Shown one piece after another: positions 1-8,445 of a stretch of 34,297 nucleotides of DNA; the first letter of the stretch is position 1, and each line of letters starts with the position of its first letter. Under the pieces are notes generated by a model. The model ran no database searches. It was not told where the DNA came from and saw nothing but the letters and a program-made list of their open reading frames with translations. Location: assembly GCA_002382735.1 (NCBI GenBank), contig DFZN01000023.1:1-34297 (forward strand), read 5' to 3'. Both the position numbers and the translations under genes were made by a program. This stretch comes from a bacterium UBP11_UBA4055 (lineage in GTDB: Bacteria; UBA4055).

Positions 1-1
1 G

Positions 2-30
2 TTTACAACTGAGATAAAAGATGTTATATT
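2..30 (+). promoter_or_regulatory. Candidate sigma70-type promoter for the small ORF/nucleotidyltransferase pair
   Basis: TTTACA at 2-7 and TATATT at 25-30 are separated by 17 bases, 33 bases before the ATG at 63. The same 17-base spacing recurs at other candidate promoters in the window (14266-14294, 15391-15419, 30342-30370, 30449-30477). Read by eye only. Confidence 0.35.
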
Positions 31-62
31 ATAGTTGAAATTCAATAAATGAGAAAATATTC

Positions 63-248
63 ATGGAAATGGTTATAACAGTCACTACCCAAGCAGAACA
101 AGAGAAAAAAGACAGAGAATACTGGAGAAGTCTTACTCCTGAACAGAGGCTTGATATAGTCGAGCAGTTAAGAATTGAATCGGGGGAATTTTTATATGAA
201 TATCCAGCCAGACTTCAAAGAGTTATTACAGTTACTCGAAAAGCATAA
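63..248 (+). CDS. Small protein encoded upstream of and overlapping a nucleotidyltransferase
   Basis: This 61-residue soluble, charged protein carries a DREYWRSLTPEQRLDIVEQL stretch around residues 18-37. From memory, short ORFs with this kind of sequence often sit directly before MNT/AbiEii-type nucleotidyltransferase genes, where they look like a possible antitoxin or partner. Its last 53 bases overlap the downstream gene in another frame if that gene starts at 196, which implies translational coupling. ATG 63 is used; ATG 69 is an alternative, and neither has a clear Shine-Dalgarno sequence. No signal peptide or membrane segment is visible. The function is unknown and the antitoxin idea is inference from context. 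Confidence 0.6.
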   Translation: MEMVITVTTQAEQEKKDREYWRSLTPEQRLDIVEQLRIESGEFLYEYPARLQRVITVTRKA

Positions 249-645
249 AGTCGAGTATATGATAGTTGGAGGTTACGCCGTAGCATTTTACGGATATCCG
301 AGATTTACAAAAGATATTGATATTTTTTTTGAGATCGATCAGGAAAGAATTGACAGGTTAATTAGAGCACTGATAGAATTCGGATTTCCAGAGAAAGATT
401 TGAACAGAGATTTGTTTTGTACAAAGGGAAATGTAATCACTTTTGGAGTAGCTCCGGTAAGGGTAGATTTTCTTAACGAGATAAGCGGCGTTGAATTTTC
501 AGATGCAAAAAATTCAAGGATACGCGGTAAATACGGTGATTCAGAAGTATATTTTATAGGTAAAAATGATCTCATAAAAAATAAATTGTCAACAGACAGG
601 CTTCATGACAAAGCAGATGTAGAAGAGTTGAAGAAAAATCTATAA
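196..645 (+). CDS. MNT/AbiEii-like (DUF6036-type) nucleotidyltransferase
   Basis: From ATG 196 the product has 149 residues. The segment YMIVGGYAVAFYGYPRFTKD at 21-40 has the polymerase-beta-superfamily GG motif (G25, G26), and the acidic pair D40 and D42 follows, as in minimal nucleotidyltransferases (MNT, AbiEii, JHP933-like). A third acidic residue could be D96 in the VRVDF strand. An in-frame TTG at 175 gives seven extra residues, but ATG 196 has a G-rich Shine-Dalgarno-like run (182-187) at good distance. Family members transfer nucleotides to tRNA or to a partner toxin and often act in toxin-antitoxin or abortive infection systems. No HEPN partner is visible, only the overlapping small ORF. 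Substrate unknown. Confidence 0.8.
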   Translation: MNIQPDFKELLQLLEKHKVEYMIVGGYAVAFYGYPRFTKDIDIFFEIDQERIDRLIRALIEFGFPEKDLNRDLFCTKGNVITFGVAPVRVDFLNEISGVEFSDAKNSRIRGKYGDSEVYFIGKNDLIKNKLSTDRLHDKADVEELKKNL

Positions 646-664
646 TAATTTGGGAAAGTTGAAA

Positions 665-1510
665 ATGAAAAACTATATTTTATTCGTCCTCTTAATTTTT
701 TTTGTAGGCCTTTTCGCGGCTCAATCGGTAATCGTCGAGGCAACAGGGATCGCGAGCATGGGAGACACGAAGTCAAAGAAAGAGACTGCCGATGAGGCTA
801 AGGCGAACGCGATCAGGAACGCCTCCGAGAACGCGGGTACTTACATTTCTTCTGAAACAAAGGTCAGGGATTATGCCATGGAAAGCGATCTCGTTGAAGC
901 GTATTCTAAGGCTGATGTAAAGATACTTGTTGAGAAAGGCGAATGGTTCAAGGACGAGTCATTGGGCGACAGCTACAGACTGACGATCACAGCTGAAGTT
1001 ACGCCAAAGGAATTCAAGGAAAAGCCCGGAAAAAGCGGTATGGCCGACGATCCCAACGCGCCTCTTTCGGTAAAGCTGTGGACAGATAAAAATCAGACGG
1101 AGTTCAAAGCGGGTGAGAAGATAAGCCTGTTCATGAAGGGGAATAAGCCGTATTTCGCGAGAGTGGTTTATGTTCAGAACGACGGCACTCAGGTACAGAT
1201 ACTGCCTAATCCTTACAGGAAAGACAATTACTTCGAGGGCGGGACAGTTTACACTCTGCCTTCAGGTAAAGACCAGTACGACCTTACAGTAAGCCCTCCG
1301 TTCGGCGAAGAAAAGATAATCATTTATGCTTCGACTGTGGAACTTGGAGAAGTCAAGGCGGAAGACGCAGGCTCGGTATTCGTTATCGGCGGAAGTCAGG
1401 AAGATACCGGAGTCAAGACCAGAGGGATCAAGATCACCAGGAAAGATAAAGGCTCGAACAAAGCCGCAGAATTCTTCGAATCGGAAGTCGGTATCAGAAC
1501 TTCAAAATAA
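665..1510 (+). CDS. Secreted DUF4384 protein with an LPP20/FlgT-N-like N-terminal domain
   Basis: ATG 665 gives 281 residues starting with a signal peptide (about 1-19, hydrophobic core LFVLLIFFVGLFAAQS). A TTG at 650 is in frame but less likely, because a GGGAAAG ribosome site at 652-658 fits the ATG. Residues about 20-115 resemble the LPP20/FlgT N-terminal fold: alpha-rich, with 'VEATGIASMGDT' followed by 'ADEAKANAIRNASENAG'. Residues about 135-220 match DUF4384: 'FKAGEKISLFMKGNKPYF', then 'VQILPNPY', then 'YTLPSG'. DUF4384 proteins are exported and commonly encoded beside caspase-like peptidases, as here (12 bases to the next gene), so a shared envelope role is likely. The precise function is unknown. 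Confidence 0.75.
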   Translation: MKNYILFVLLIFFVGLFAAQSVIVEATGIASMGDTKSKKETADEAKANAIRNASENAGTYISSETKVRDYAMESDLVEAYSKADVKILVEKGEWFKDESLGDSYRLTITAEVTPKEFKEKPGKSGMADDPNAPLSVKLWTDKNQTEFKAGEKISLFMKGNKPYFARVVYVQNDGTQVQILPNPYRKDNYFEGGTVYTLPSGKDQYDLTVSPPFGEEKIIIYASTVELGEVKAEDAGSVFVIGGSQEDTGVKTRGIKITRKDKGSNKAAEFFESEVGIRTSK

Positions 1511-1522
1511 CCGGGGTCTGTC

Positions 1523-4500
1523 ATGCAGGAACATTATTTTAAGCAATTTAGTTTCCGGCTTATTTTGCTTTTAGGCATTATAGCTATATTTATTTCCTGC
1601 GAAAAAAAAGAAATAATTGAGGAGTATTTTCCGGAATCGTCTATTACTGAGATCGCCTCAGAAATCAGTTTTCTTAATTCAGACAGCCTTGAACTGACAC
1701 CTGAAATATTCGTCCAGATGGGGCATGTTTCGGGATCATTCAATTATACTAACGCTGTTGAATTCTTACCTGGCGGGAAGTATATTCTGACTGGGAACGG
1801 CGACGGGACTGTTAAATTATGGGAAACAGAAACAGGAAGAGAAGTCAAAACATTCAGATGTGATGATGATGTTACAAATCTCGATGTAAGTCCAGACGGG
1901 AGATATTTTGTTTCCGGTGATATGAATTTTGTAAAGAATATTAATATCTGGGATGTTTCATCTGGGAAAATAATCAGAACATTTCAGAGCAGAAATTCAT
2001 GTAACGGTTATCCTGCGCTTTTTTGCAATAAAGATCAGAACATTCTCGTAGGCGGCGGTGACGAGAAAATCAGTTTGTGGCATATAAGATCTGGAGAGCT
2101 TCTCAGGGAATATTTAGTAAATTCCGAACATGATTCAGCTAGGATCAAACCAGATGTTTCAGCTTTAGCTGTTACTCCTGACGGCAAAAAAATTATAGCC
2201 GGATACCGATACAATTCTTCTGATCATCTTAATAGTCCTGATCATACAATACGGGTCTGGGATTTTGAAACAGGCGAGCAGATAAATGCTTTTAACAATA
2301 CTGGAGGGTGGATAGAAACTCTTTCAATTATGCCCGATGGAGAAAGTGCTATATCCGGAGACTGGGAGCAGGACAGCGTAAGAGTTTGGGATTTAGATTC
2401 AGGAAAACAGTTGAAATCTTACCCGGGACATACAAGCACTATCGATATAAGCGCAAAAGGGAGATATGCTCTATTCGGCGGATGCATGAGTTTCAGACTC
2501 GTAGAATTGGCAACCGGCAAGCCGATAAGAAGGATAGATAAAAATATTGACGGATGGGTACGCTCGATCAGATTCAGTCCTGACGGGAAATACGCGCTTG
2601 TAGGAGATGACACTTCAAAGCCTAAACTCTGGGACCTGGAAACCGGAGAAATAGTCAAGGAATACGGCGGATATACGAGTCAGCTTCAAAATTTAAAACT
2701 AAGCAGAACCGGTGACATCATGCTTGCAGCTGACGATTATAACGATTTAATAAATCTATGGGATTACAAAAACGGAAGAATGATAAAGACTGTAGCCCGT
2801 GACAGCGGATGTATAATGAGTTCTGCAACTATAAGCGATGACGGAACGCTGATGGCAACAGGAGGCTGGAACGGAAGAACTTCAAATGCAATTATCTGGG
2901 ATGTAAAGACTTCAGAAAAACTGGTCAAAATGGAGCTTGATGAAGAAACTCCACTTCATACTGAGCATCTTATTTTCAGCGATGACAACAAATATTTGGT
3001 ATGGGCGAATCAAAACAGATTTACGATCAGTGAAGTAAGAACAGGGGAAAAGGTAATCTCCATAACCGATTCTCTTTTAAGGGTTTCAGATATGATTATT
3101 AATGAAGAAGATAAATATTTTATTGTTTTTTCAGGTTTTTCTGGTCTAAAAACAAGACAGTATTCTTTTCCTGAAGGTAATTTTATCAAATATTTAGATG
3201 TTTCCGGTTTTATAGAAGGAGATGATATTTTGTATGATTTTTCATCAACAAGTGACGAATACGGTCAAAATGAAGAAAATTTTATTGAAATATATGATAA
3301 GGAAACTTTGGAATTGTTATCAAAAAGAGAAGTGAAAGAATTAGGCGGAGGAATTGAATTCAGAAAAGAATATATGTTTTTTAATTTCGGTCGAAATTCT
3401 TATGATAGCATAGCAAAGTATGATATAAAAGACGGTAAAGTAATTAGTGAATTTAAAGCACATGAGGCCAGTATTACTAACCTCGAAATAACTCCGGACA
3501 ATAAATTTCTTTGTTCAGGGAGCAGAGACGGTACGGTAAAATTCTGGGATCCTGAAACCTGTAAAGAAATTGCCCAGTTCATTGCTTTCACAGACGGTGA
3601 GTGGATAGTCATGACGCCTGAAGGGTATTTCAACGCTTCTCCGAACGGAGCTAAATACATCAATGTCAGGATCGGAAATCAGGTTTACTCGATAGATAAT
3701 TTCTATGAAAAATATTATAACCCGGCTTATGTGGCTTCAGTCCTGCAGGGAAAAGATATCCGGCCTGTATCTGATATTCGCGACGGAGTCGCTTTGCCGC
3801 CTGAAGTGAGGATCGTTTCGCCTGAAACGAACTCGGAGTTCAAGAGCGAGGAAGTTACTATAACCATTTCGGCAAAGGATATGGGCGGCGGGATAGATGA
3901 GATCAGGCTGTATCACAACGGCAAAGCTGTCGGCGAAGATACGCGCGGAGTAAAAATTGTTCCCAAGGTCGATATCAGCACTAAAGATTATACTATAACT
4001 CTTGTTGACGGGACAAATACTTTCAGAGCAGTCGGCTACAGCAGGGACAGGACTGAGTCAAATCCGTCTGAAATAGTCATCAAACTGCTTGCGCCGGAAA
4101 AAGACATTTCGCTGTTCGTTCTGTCGGTCGGGATAAACGAGTATAAAAATCCTGCGCTTAATCTGAATTATGCGGAACCGGACGCTAAGGCTATAGCTGA
4201 TTTTTTCAGGCGCAGTGGAGATGATCTTTTCAAAACATCCGAGATAAGAGAAATATATAACGGTCAGGCTACGAAGACAAAAATATTGTCCCTGCTGAAA
4301 GAGCTTGAAAATTCAAGCCCGCAGGATGTTGTACTTATATATCTTGCCGGTCACGGTGAGAATATTGACGAGAAGTGGTATTTTATACCTCACGAACTGA
4401 CTTATCCCGAACGCGAGGAAGATGTGATAGCTAAGGCTATTTCTTCGGATGAGTTGTCAAATTCGATCAAGAATATCAAAGCCCAGAAGATACTTGTGCT

Positions 4501-4849
4501 CATAGATGCCTGCAAATCGGGAGCGGCACTTCTTGCCTTCAGAGGATTCGAGGACAGAAAAGCACTGTCTCAGCTTTCCAGAGCTACAGGAGTTCATGTG
4601 GTCGCCGCATCGTCAAAAGATCAGTTTGCGGCGGAAGTCAAAGATCTCGGGCACGGTGTATTCACTTATACTTTACTTGAAGGATTGAACGGTAAAGCTG
4701 CGACAAAAGGCGAGAATGTGACTGTGCGCAAACTGATGGGCTATATAGAAGAGCAGCTTCCCGAACTTACAAAAAAATACAGACAGGAAGCTCAATATCC
4801 CGTGGTGGATTCGAAAGGAATGGATTTCCCGTTGGTGAAAGGAAGATAA
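1523..4849 (+). CDS. Exported lipoprotein: WD40 beta-propeller fused to a caspase-like (C14) peptidase
   Basis: The protein has 1108 residues. The N-terminus is a lipoprotein signal (about 1-27, IAIFISC before the first charged run), so it is probably anchored in the envelope. Residues about 60-700 hold roughly eleven recognisable WD40 blades (for example DGTVKLWETETGREVKTF, DGTVKFWDPETCKEIAQF) plus diverged ones. A 'TPEGYFNASPNG' linker and an Ig-like segment (about 760-850) follow. The C-terminal caspase p20-like domain starts near 860 and keeps the His-Cys dyad: H944 in LAGHGEN and C997 in LIDACKSG. WD40-caspase fusions may be activated when the propeller senses a partner. The stop codon directly abuts the aroE-aroK start. 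Bases about 3060-3480 are visibly AT-richer than the rest. Substrate unknown. Confidence 0.9.
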   Translation: MQEHYFKQFSFRLILLLGIIAIFISCEKKEIIEEYFPESSITEIASEISFLNSDSLELTPEIFVQMGHVSGSFNYTNAVEFLPGGKYILTGNGDGTVKLWETETGREVKTFRCDDDVTNLDVSPDGRYFVSGDMNFVKNINIWDVSSGKIIRTFQSRNSCNGYPALFCNKDQNILVGGGDEKISLWHIRSGELLREYLVNSEHDSARIKPDVSALAVTPDGKKIIAGYRYNSSDHLNSPDHTIRVWDFETGEQINAFNNTGGWIETLSIMPDGESAISGDWEQDSVRVWDLDSGKQLKSYPGHTSTIDISAKGRYALFGGCMSFRLVELATGKPIRRIDKNIDGWVRSIRFSPDGKYALVGDDTSKPKLWDLETGEIVKEYGGYTSQLQNLKLSRTGDIMLAADDYNDLINLWDYKNGRMIKTVARDSGCIMSSATISDDGTLMATGGWNGRTSNAIIWDVKTSEKLVKMELDEETPLHTEHLIFSDDNKYLVWANQNRFTISEVRTGEKVISITDSLLRVSDMIINEEDKYFIVFSGFSGLKTRQYSFPEGNFIKYLDVSGFIEGDDILYDFSSTSDEYGQNEENFIEIYDKETLELLSKREVKELGGGIEFRKEYMFFNFGRNSYDSIAKYDIKDGKVISEFKAHEASITNLEITPDNKFLCSGSRDGTVKFWDPETCKEIAQFIAFTDGEWIVMTPEGYFNASPNGAKYINVRIGNQVYSIDNFYEKYYNPAYVASVLQGKDIRPVSDIRDGVALPPEVRIVSPETNSEFKSEEVTITISAKDMGGGIDEIRLYHNGKAVGEDTRGVKIVPKVDISTKDYTITLVDGTNTFRAVGYSRDRTESNPSEIVIKLLAPEKDISLFVLSVGINEYKNPALNLNYAEPDAKAIADFFRRSGDDLFKTSEIREIYNGQATKTKILSLLKELENSSPQDVVLIYLAGHGENIDEKWYFIPHELTYPEREEDVIAKAISSDELSNSIKNIKAQKILVLIDACKSGAALLAFRGFEDRKALSQLSRATGVHVVAASSKDQFAAEVKDLGHGVFTYTLLEGLNGKAATKGENVTVRKLMGYIEEQLPELTKKYRQEAQYPVVDSKGMDFPLVKGR

Positions 4850-6139
4850 ATGAAAAACTTCGCACTCATAGGTAATCCCGCCGGGCAAAGTAAAAGTCCG
4901 GCGATATTCAACCATCTTTTCAGGCACTACGGAAAGGAGTGCTGGTACTTAGCTGTTTCCATGAATGACGGTGAAGGATTTTTCAGTCTGATTCGTAAAT
5001 ACGGATTTTACGGAGTCAATGTTACTTCACCTTTCAAGGAACAGATCTTCAGCTTACTCGGCAGTACGGATAATATTTCTAAAATTATCGGCGCCGTGAA
5101 TGTTGTCATAAAAAGAAATGATTCTTTCTACGGAATGAATACAGATGTTTACGGTGTTGAACATACTCTCGTAAATAACGGAATGGTTGTAAAAGACAAA
5201 AAATGTATAATTCTCGGCGCGGGCGGTGCGGCAAAAGCTGCCGTTTATGCTGTGAAAGAGCTTGGCGGAGATGTTTTTATCTGCAACAGGACCGATAGTA
5301 AAGCCGATAAAATATCTTCAGAGCTAAAATGCGGCTGTATAAAATTCGATGAACTAAAGGATCAGCTGAGTGACACATATCTGATGATCTCCGCAGTGCC
5401 CCAAATACCTGAATTTCTCCAAGGATCTCTCAGCCATACAATAGTCCTGAACGCGAATTACTCTGACGAGAGCTTAAAACCGCTCTGCAAACGATACATA
5501 AGCGGATATGAATGGCTCATATATCAGGCTGCAAAAACATACGAGCATTTTTTCGATATATATCCGGATATAAACGATATGAAAAAGACCCTTGAGATAC
5601 AGGATGAGCGTAAAAACATAGCTCTGATCGGACCTACTCTTAGCGGTAAGACGACTTACGGTAAGATAATAGCAGGTCATTACGGGATGAAATTTATAGA
5701 TACGGACGAGACTGTCGAAAGAACTTCGGGCAAACTGATAAAGGAGATATTCAGTTCTGCAGGAGAAAGCGGATTCAGGAGGCTCGAGGAAAAAGCATTG
5801 GAAGAGGTATGTTCACTTGAAAATACGGTCATCTCGGCAGGCGCCGGAGCATTAAGTTCAGAAAAGAACAGGAAAATATTAAAAGAAAGCTGCTATACGG
5901 TACTTTTGGATATCGGGACCGGCGTTGTACTGTCGAGACTCAACAAAGCGGAATTGACTAAAAGGCCGATGTTCAATATTGACGACCCCGAATCGGCATG
6001 GGAGCGCATGTTCGGATCAAGAAAAAATGATTATATTTCATGTGCCGACATTATAGTTCAGGTCACAGGTGAAAAAGCGGAAGTTCAATCTGAAAATATA
6101 ATAAGGGAGATCGATGCCGGAAAGCATTTTTATAGATAA
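4850..6139 (+). CDS. aroE-aroK: Fused shikimate 5-dehydrogenase / shikimate kinase
   Basis: This 429-residue bifunctional protein covers two consecutive shikimate pathway steps: NADPH reduction of 3-dehydroshikimate, then ATP phosphorylation of shikimate. The AroE half (about 1-250) shows NPAGQSKSPAIFN for shikimate binding, catalytic Lys in NVTSPFK, NTDVYG, and the dinucleotide loop GAGGAAKA. The AroK half (about 256-429) shows P-loop GPTLSGKT, FIDTDE, the FRRLEE arginine, a GAGAL version of the usual GGG segment, and the lid TKRPMF. Separate enzymes are the norm in most bacteria. The ATG follows the caspase stop with no gap, and the 3' end overlaps aroA by 26 bases. Both halves look intact, cytoplasmic and functional. 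Confidence 0.93.
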   Translation: MKNFALIGNPAGQSKSPAIFNHLFRHYGKECWYLAVSMNDGEGFFSLIRKYGFYGVNVTSPFKEQIFSLLGSTDNISKIIGAVNVVIKRNDSFYGMNTDVYGVEHTLVNNGMVVKDKKCIILGAGGAAKAAVYAVKELGGDVFICNRTDSKADKISSELKCGCIKFDELKDQLSDTYLMISAVPQIPEFLQGSLSHTIVLNANYSDESLKPLCKRYISGYEWLIYQAAKTYEHFFDIYPDINDMKKTLEIQDERKNIALIGPTLSGKTTYGKIIAGHYGMKFIDTDETVERTSGKLIKEIFSSAGESGFRRLEEKALEEVCSLENTVISAGAGALSSEKNRKILKESCYTVLLDIGTGVVLSRLNKAELTKRPMFNIDDPESAWERMFGSRKNDYISCADIIVQVTGEKAEVQSENIIREIDAGKHFYR

Positions 6140-7361
6140 AGGTACTATATCGGGAGAGATCACTGCATATCCTTCAAAAAGTCAGATACAGAGAGCATTG
6201 TTACTCGGACTTTTGAATAAAAAAGGAATAGAGATAACAAATTATGGAGAAAGCAGCGATTCTGAATCCGTGTTGAGCTCTGTTAAGAGACTTGGAGCGG
6301 AGTTTATTTATTTTGGTAATTCCTTTAAGATCAGGGGACCTGAAAAACTGAACATAGCAGATGTTTTCTGTAATGAATCAGGTTTATGCCTAAGGCTTTT
6401 CGCGCCGGTTCTATCGCTTTATGAAGAATTTTACAGGATTTTCGGAACGGAAAGACTGTTAAAACGGGGAAATCAGCATGTTTGCGAAGTGTTGTCAAAA
6501 CTCGGAGCGGAGTGTATTCCGGATGAGAAATGTCTTAAGATCAGAGGACCTTTGAAAAGCGGGAAAGCAGCTATTGATAACCCATCAGGCTCTCAGCTGA
6601 TCTCAGGTCTCCTTTTCGCACTTTCGATAGTGGAGGGCGACAGCGAGATCATATTAAAGAATCCTGTCAGCTTTCCTTATATTGAGATGACGGCTAAACT
6701 TTTAAATCAGTTCGGCGCTGAAATAAAGCTGGACCGCGAGAAAAAGATCTTTATCAAGGGGGGAAGGGAGTTTATTTCCGGCAAGATTGATATTGAAGGC
6801 GACTGGTCTTCGGCAGCCATTTTTCTTGTCGCCGGAGCCGTAGCAGGATCAGTAACAGTGAGAGGTCTGGATAAGGATAGCCTTCAGGCCGATCGGTCAA
6901 TAACAGAATTCCTAAAGCGGTCAGGCGCGGAGGTAATTTCAAATCAGAGTTCAGTCTCGGTCAGCAGAAGTGAGTTAAAAGGGATCAAGGCCGATATTAA
7001 AAACTGTCCCGATCTTTTCGTTCCTCTCGTGATCCTTGGCATAAATGCCGGGGGCGAAACAAAAATATATAATTACGAAAGGCTTAAAGATAAGGAGTCG
7101 GACAGGCCGGAAGTAATCGCGGAAGAACTTAAAAAAGCCGGCGCCCGTATTGAGTTTAGAAGAGGGTATATTTCAGTCAGGAAAAGCGAACTTAAATATG
7201 CCGAACTCGATCCTCATAATGATCACAGGATAGCTATGGGTATGGCTGTCTCGGCTTTAAATTCAGAGGGCGGTCTGCTTATTAAAGACCCTGAATGTGT
7301 CGGCAAGTCATTTCCATTTTTTTTTAAGGCACTGAACTATTTGAAGGAGCAGCAGAAATGA
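6114..7361 (+). CDS. aroA: 3-phosphoshikimate 1-carboxyvinyltransferase (EPSP synthase)
   Basis: The 415-residue enzyme joins PEP to shikimate-3-phosphate to give EPSP. Visible family signatures are YPSKSQIQRALLLGLL near the N-terminus (phosphoshikimate-binding Lys/Ser/Arg), ESGLCLRLFAPV, NPSGSQLISGLL, GDWSSAAIF, NCPDLFVPL (catalytic Asp), RLKDKESDRPEVI and DPHNDHRIAMGMAVSAL. ATG 6114 has an AGGGAG ribosome site about 6 bases upstream and lies inside the end of aroE-aroK. The stop overlaps the aroC start (ATGA). Length and motifs are normal, so it should be active. Coupled translation with its neighbours is likely. Confidence 0.95.
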   Translation: MPESIFIDKGTISGEITAYPSKSQIQRALLLGLLNKKGIEITNYGESSDSESVLSSVKRLGAEFIYFGNSFKIRGPEKLNIADVFCNESGLCLRLFAPVLSLYEEFYRIFGTERLLKRGNQHVCEVLSKLGAECIPDEKCLKIRGPLKSGKAAIDNPSGSQLISGLLFALSIVEGDSEIILKNPVSFPYIEMTAKLLNQFGAEIKLDREKKIFIKGGREFISGKIDIEGDWSSAAIFLVAGAVAGSVTVRGLDKDSLQADRSITEFLKRSGAEVISNQSSVSVSRSELKGIKADIKNCPDLFVPLVILGINAGGETKIYNYERLKDKESDRPEVIAEELKKAGARIEFRRGYISVRKSELKYAELDPHNDHRIAMGMAVSALNSEGGLLIKDPECVGKSFPFFFKALNYLKEQQK

Positions 7362-8353
7362 ACAGTTTCGGGACAATTTTCAGGATACATATTTACGGAG
7401 AATCGCACGGCCCGTGCGTCGGAGTCATAATTGACGGATGTCCGGCCGGAATAAGCTTGAAAGCAGGGGACTTTAAATTCGATCTGGACCGGAGAAAACC
7501 GCTGACGAAAGGTACGACGGAAAGAAAAGAAAGTGATATTCCAAACATAAAAAGCGGTGTTCTTAACGGAAAAACCACAGGGTCGCCGATATTAATTGAG
7601 TTTGTGAACGAAAATACACTGAGCCGCGATTATGAAAAGTTCAGATCAGTACCGAGGCCGGGTCAGGTTGATTTTGCGGCCGGAGTAAAATTCGGCGGGT
7701 TCAGCGATCTCAGAGGCGGCGGACATTTTTCCGCTCGGCTGACGCCGGGTCTTGTAGCTGCCGGAGTAATAGCGAAAAAGATACTTAAGGGAGTTAAGTT
7801 TCACGCAGAACTGGTACGGGCGGGCGGTTCGGACGATATAGACGAAAGTGCCCGTAAAGCAGTCAAAGAGGGTGACAGTATCGGCGGCGTCATAGAATGC
7901 AGTATTGACGGGATCCCAGCAGGTTTAGGCGAACCCTTTTTCAATTCGCTTGAGTCGGTGATATCTCATATAGTGTTTTCGATCCCGAGCGTGAAAGGTA
8001 TAGAGTTCGGGAAAGGTTTCGCCTCGGCCGGCATGAAAGGCAGTGAATATAACGACCTGATAGTCGATACTTCAGGGAGAACCGAAACGAACAGCTGCGG
8101 AGGCATAACCGGAGGAATATCGAACGGTAACCGTGTATTTTTCAGAACCGCAATGAGGCCGCCGTCATCTATCTCAAAACCTCAGAAAGCACTGAATCTG
8201 GAAACGGGGAAACCTGAAATTCTTGAAATACAGGGAAGGCATGATTTGTGTCCCGCTCTCAGATCGTCTGTGATCGTCGAAGCCGCAGCCGCGACAGCAA
8301 TCTGCGACCTTTACCTGATCAGTAAATGTATGGTCATAAAAAAGAAAAATTAA
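7358..8353 (+). CDS. aroC: Chorismate synthase
   Basis: The 331-residue, FMN-dependent enzyme converts EPSP to chorismate, the last shared step to aromatic amino acids. Signatures seen are FRIHIYGESHG near the start, RGGGHFSARLTPGLVAAG, the GGITGGISNG segment, FRTAMRPPSSI and GRHDLCPALRSSVIVEAAAA near the end. It is somewhat shorter than the usual 350-390 residues because the C-terminal tail is short, but no core motif is missing. It starts four bases inside aroA. It closes the aro run; no aroB, aroD or DAHP synthase gene lies in this window. Confidence 0.95.
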   Translation: MNSFGTIFRIHIYGESHGPCVGVIIDGCPAGISLKAGDFKFDLDRRKPLTKGTTERKESDIPNIKSGVLNGKTTGSPILIEFVNENTLSRDYEKFRSVPRPGQVDFAAGVKFGGFSDLRGGGHFSARLTPGLVAAGVIAKKILKGVKFHAELVRAGGSDDIDESARKAVKEGDSIGGVIECSIDGIPAGLGEPFFNSLESVISHIVFSIPSVKGIEFGKGFASAGMKGSEYNDLIVDTSGRTETNSCGGITGGISNGNRVFFRTAMRPPSSISKPQKALNLETGKPEILEIQGRHDLCPALRSSVIVEAAAATAICDLYLISKCMVIKKKN

Positions 8354-8360
8354 ATTTAAT

Positions 8361-8390
8361 TTGCATAGTGATCGGTTTATTGTTTATATT
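8361..8390 (+). promoter_or_regulatory. Candidate promoter for the lipoprotein/TPR signalling genes
   Basis: TTGCAT at 8361-8366 and TATATT at 8385-8390 are 18 bases apart in the 92-base AT-rich gap before the gene at 8446. That gene has a GGGAGG ribosome site ten bases ahead of its ATG. Eye reading; no terminator was seen in the gap. Confidence 0.3.
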
Positions 8391-8445
8391 ATTCATAGAA
8401 AGTCATTATCTAAATTGAAAAAAAATAATAGCGGGAGGTAGTGCT

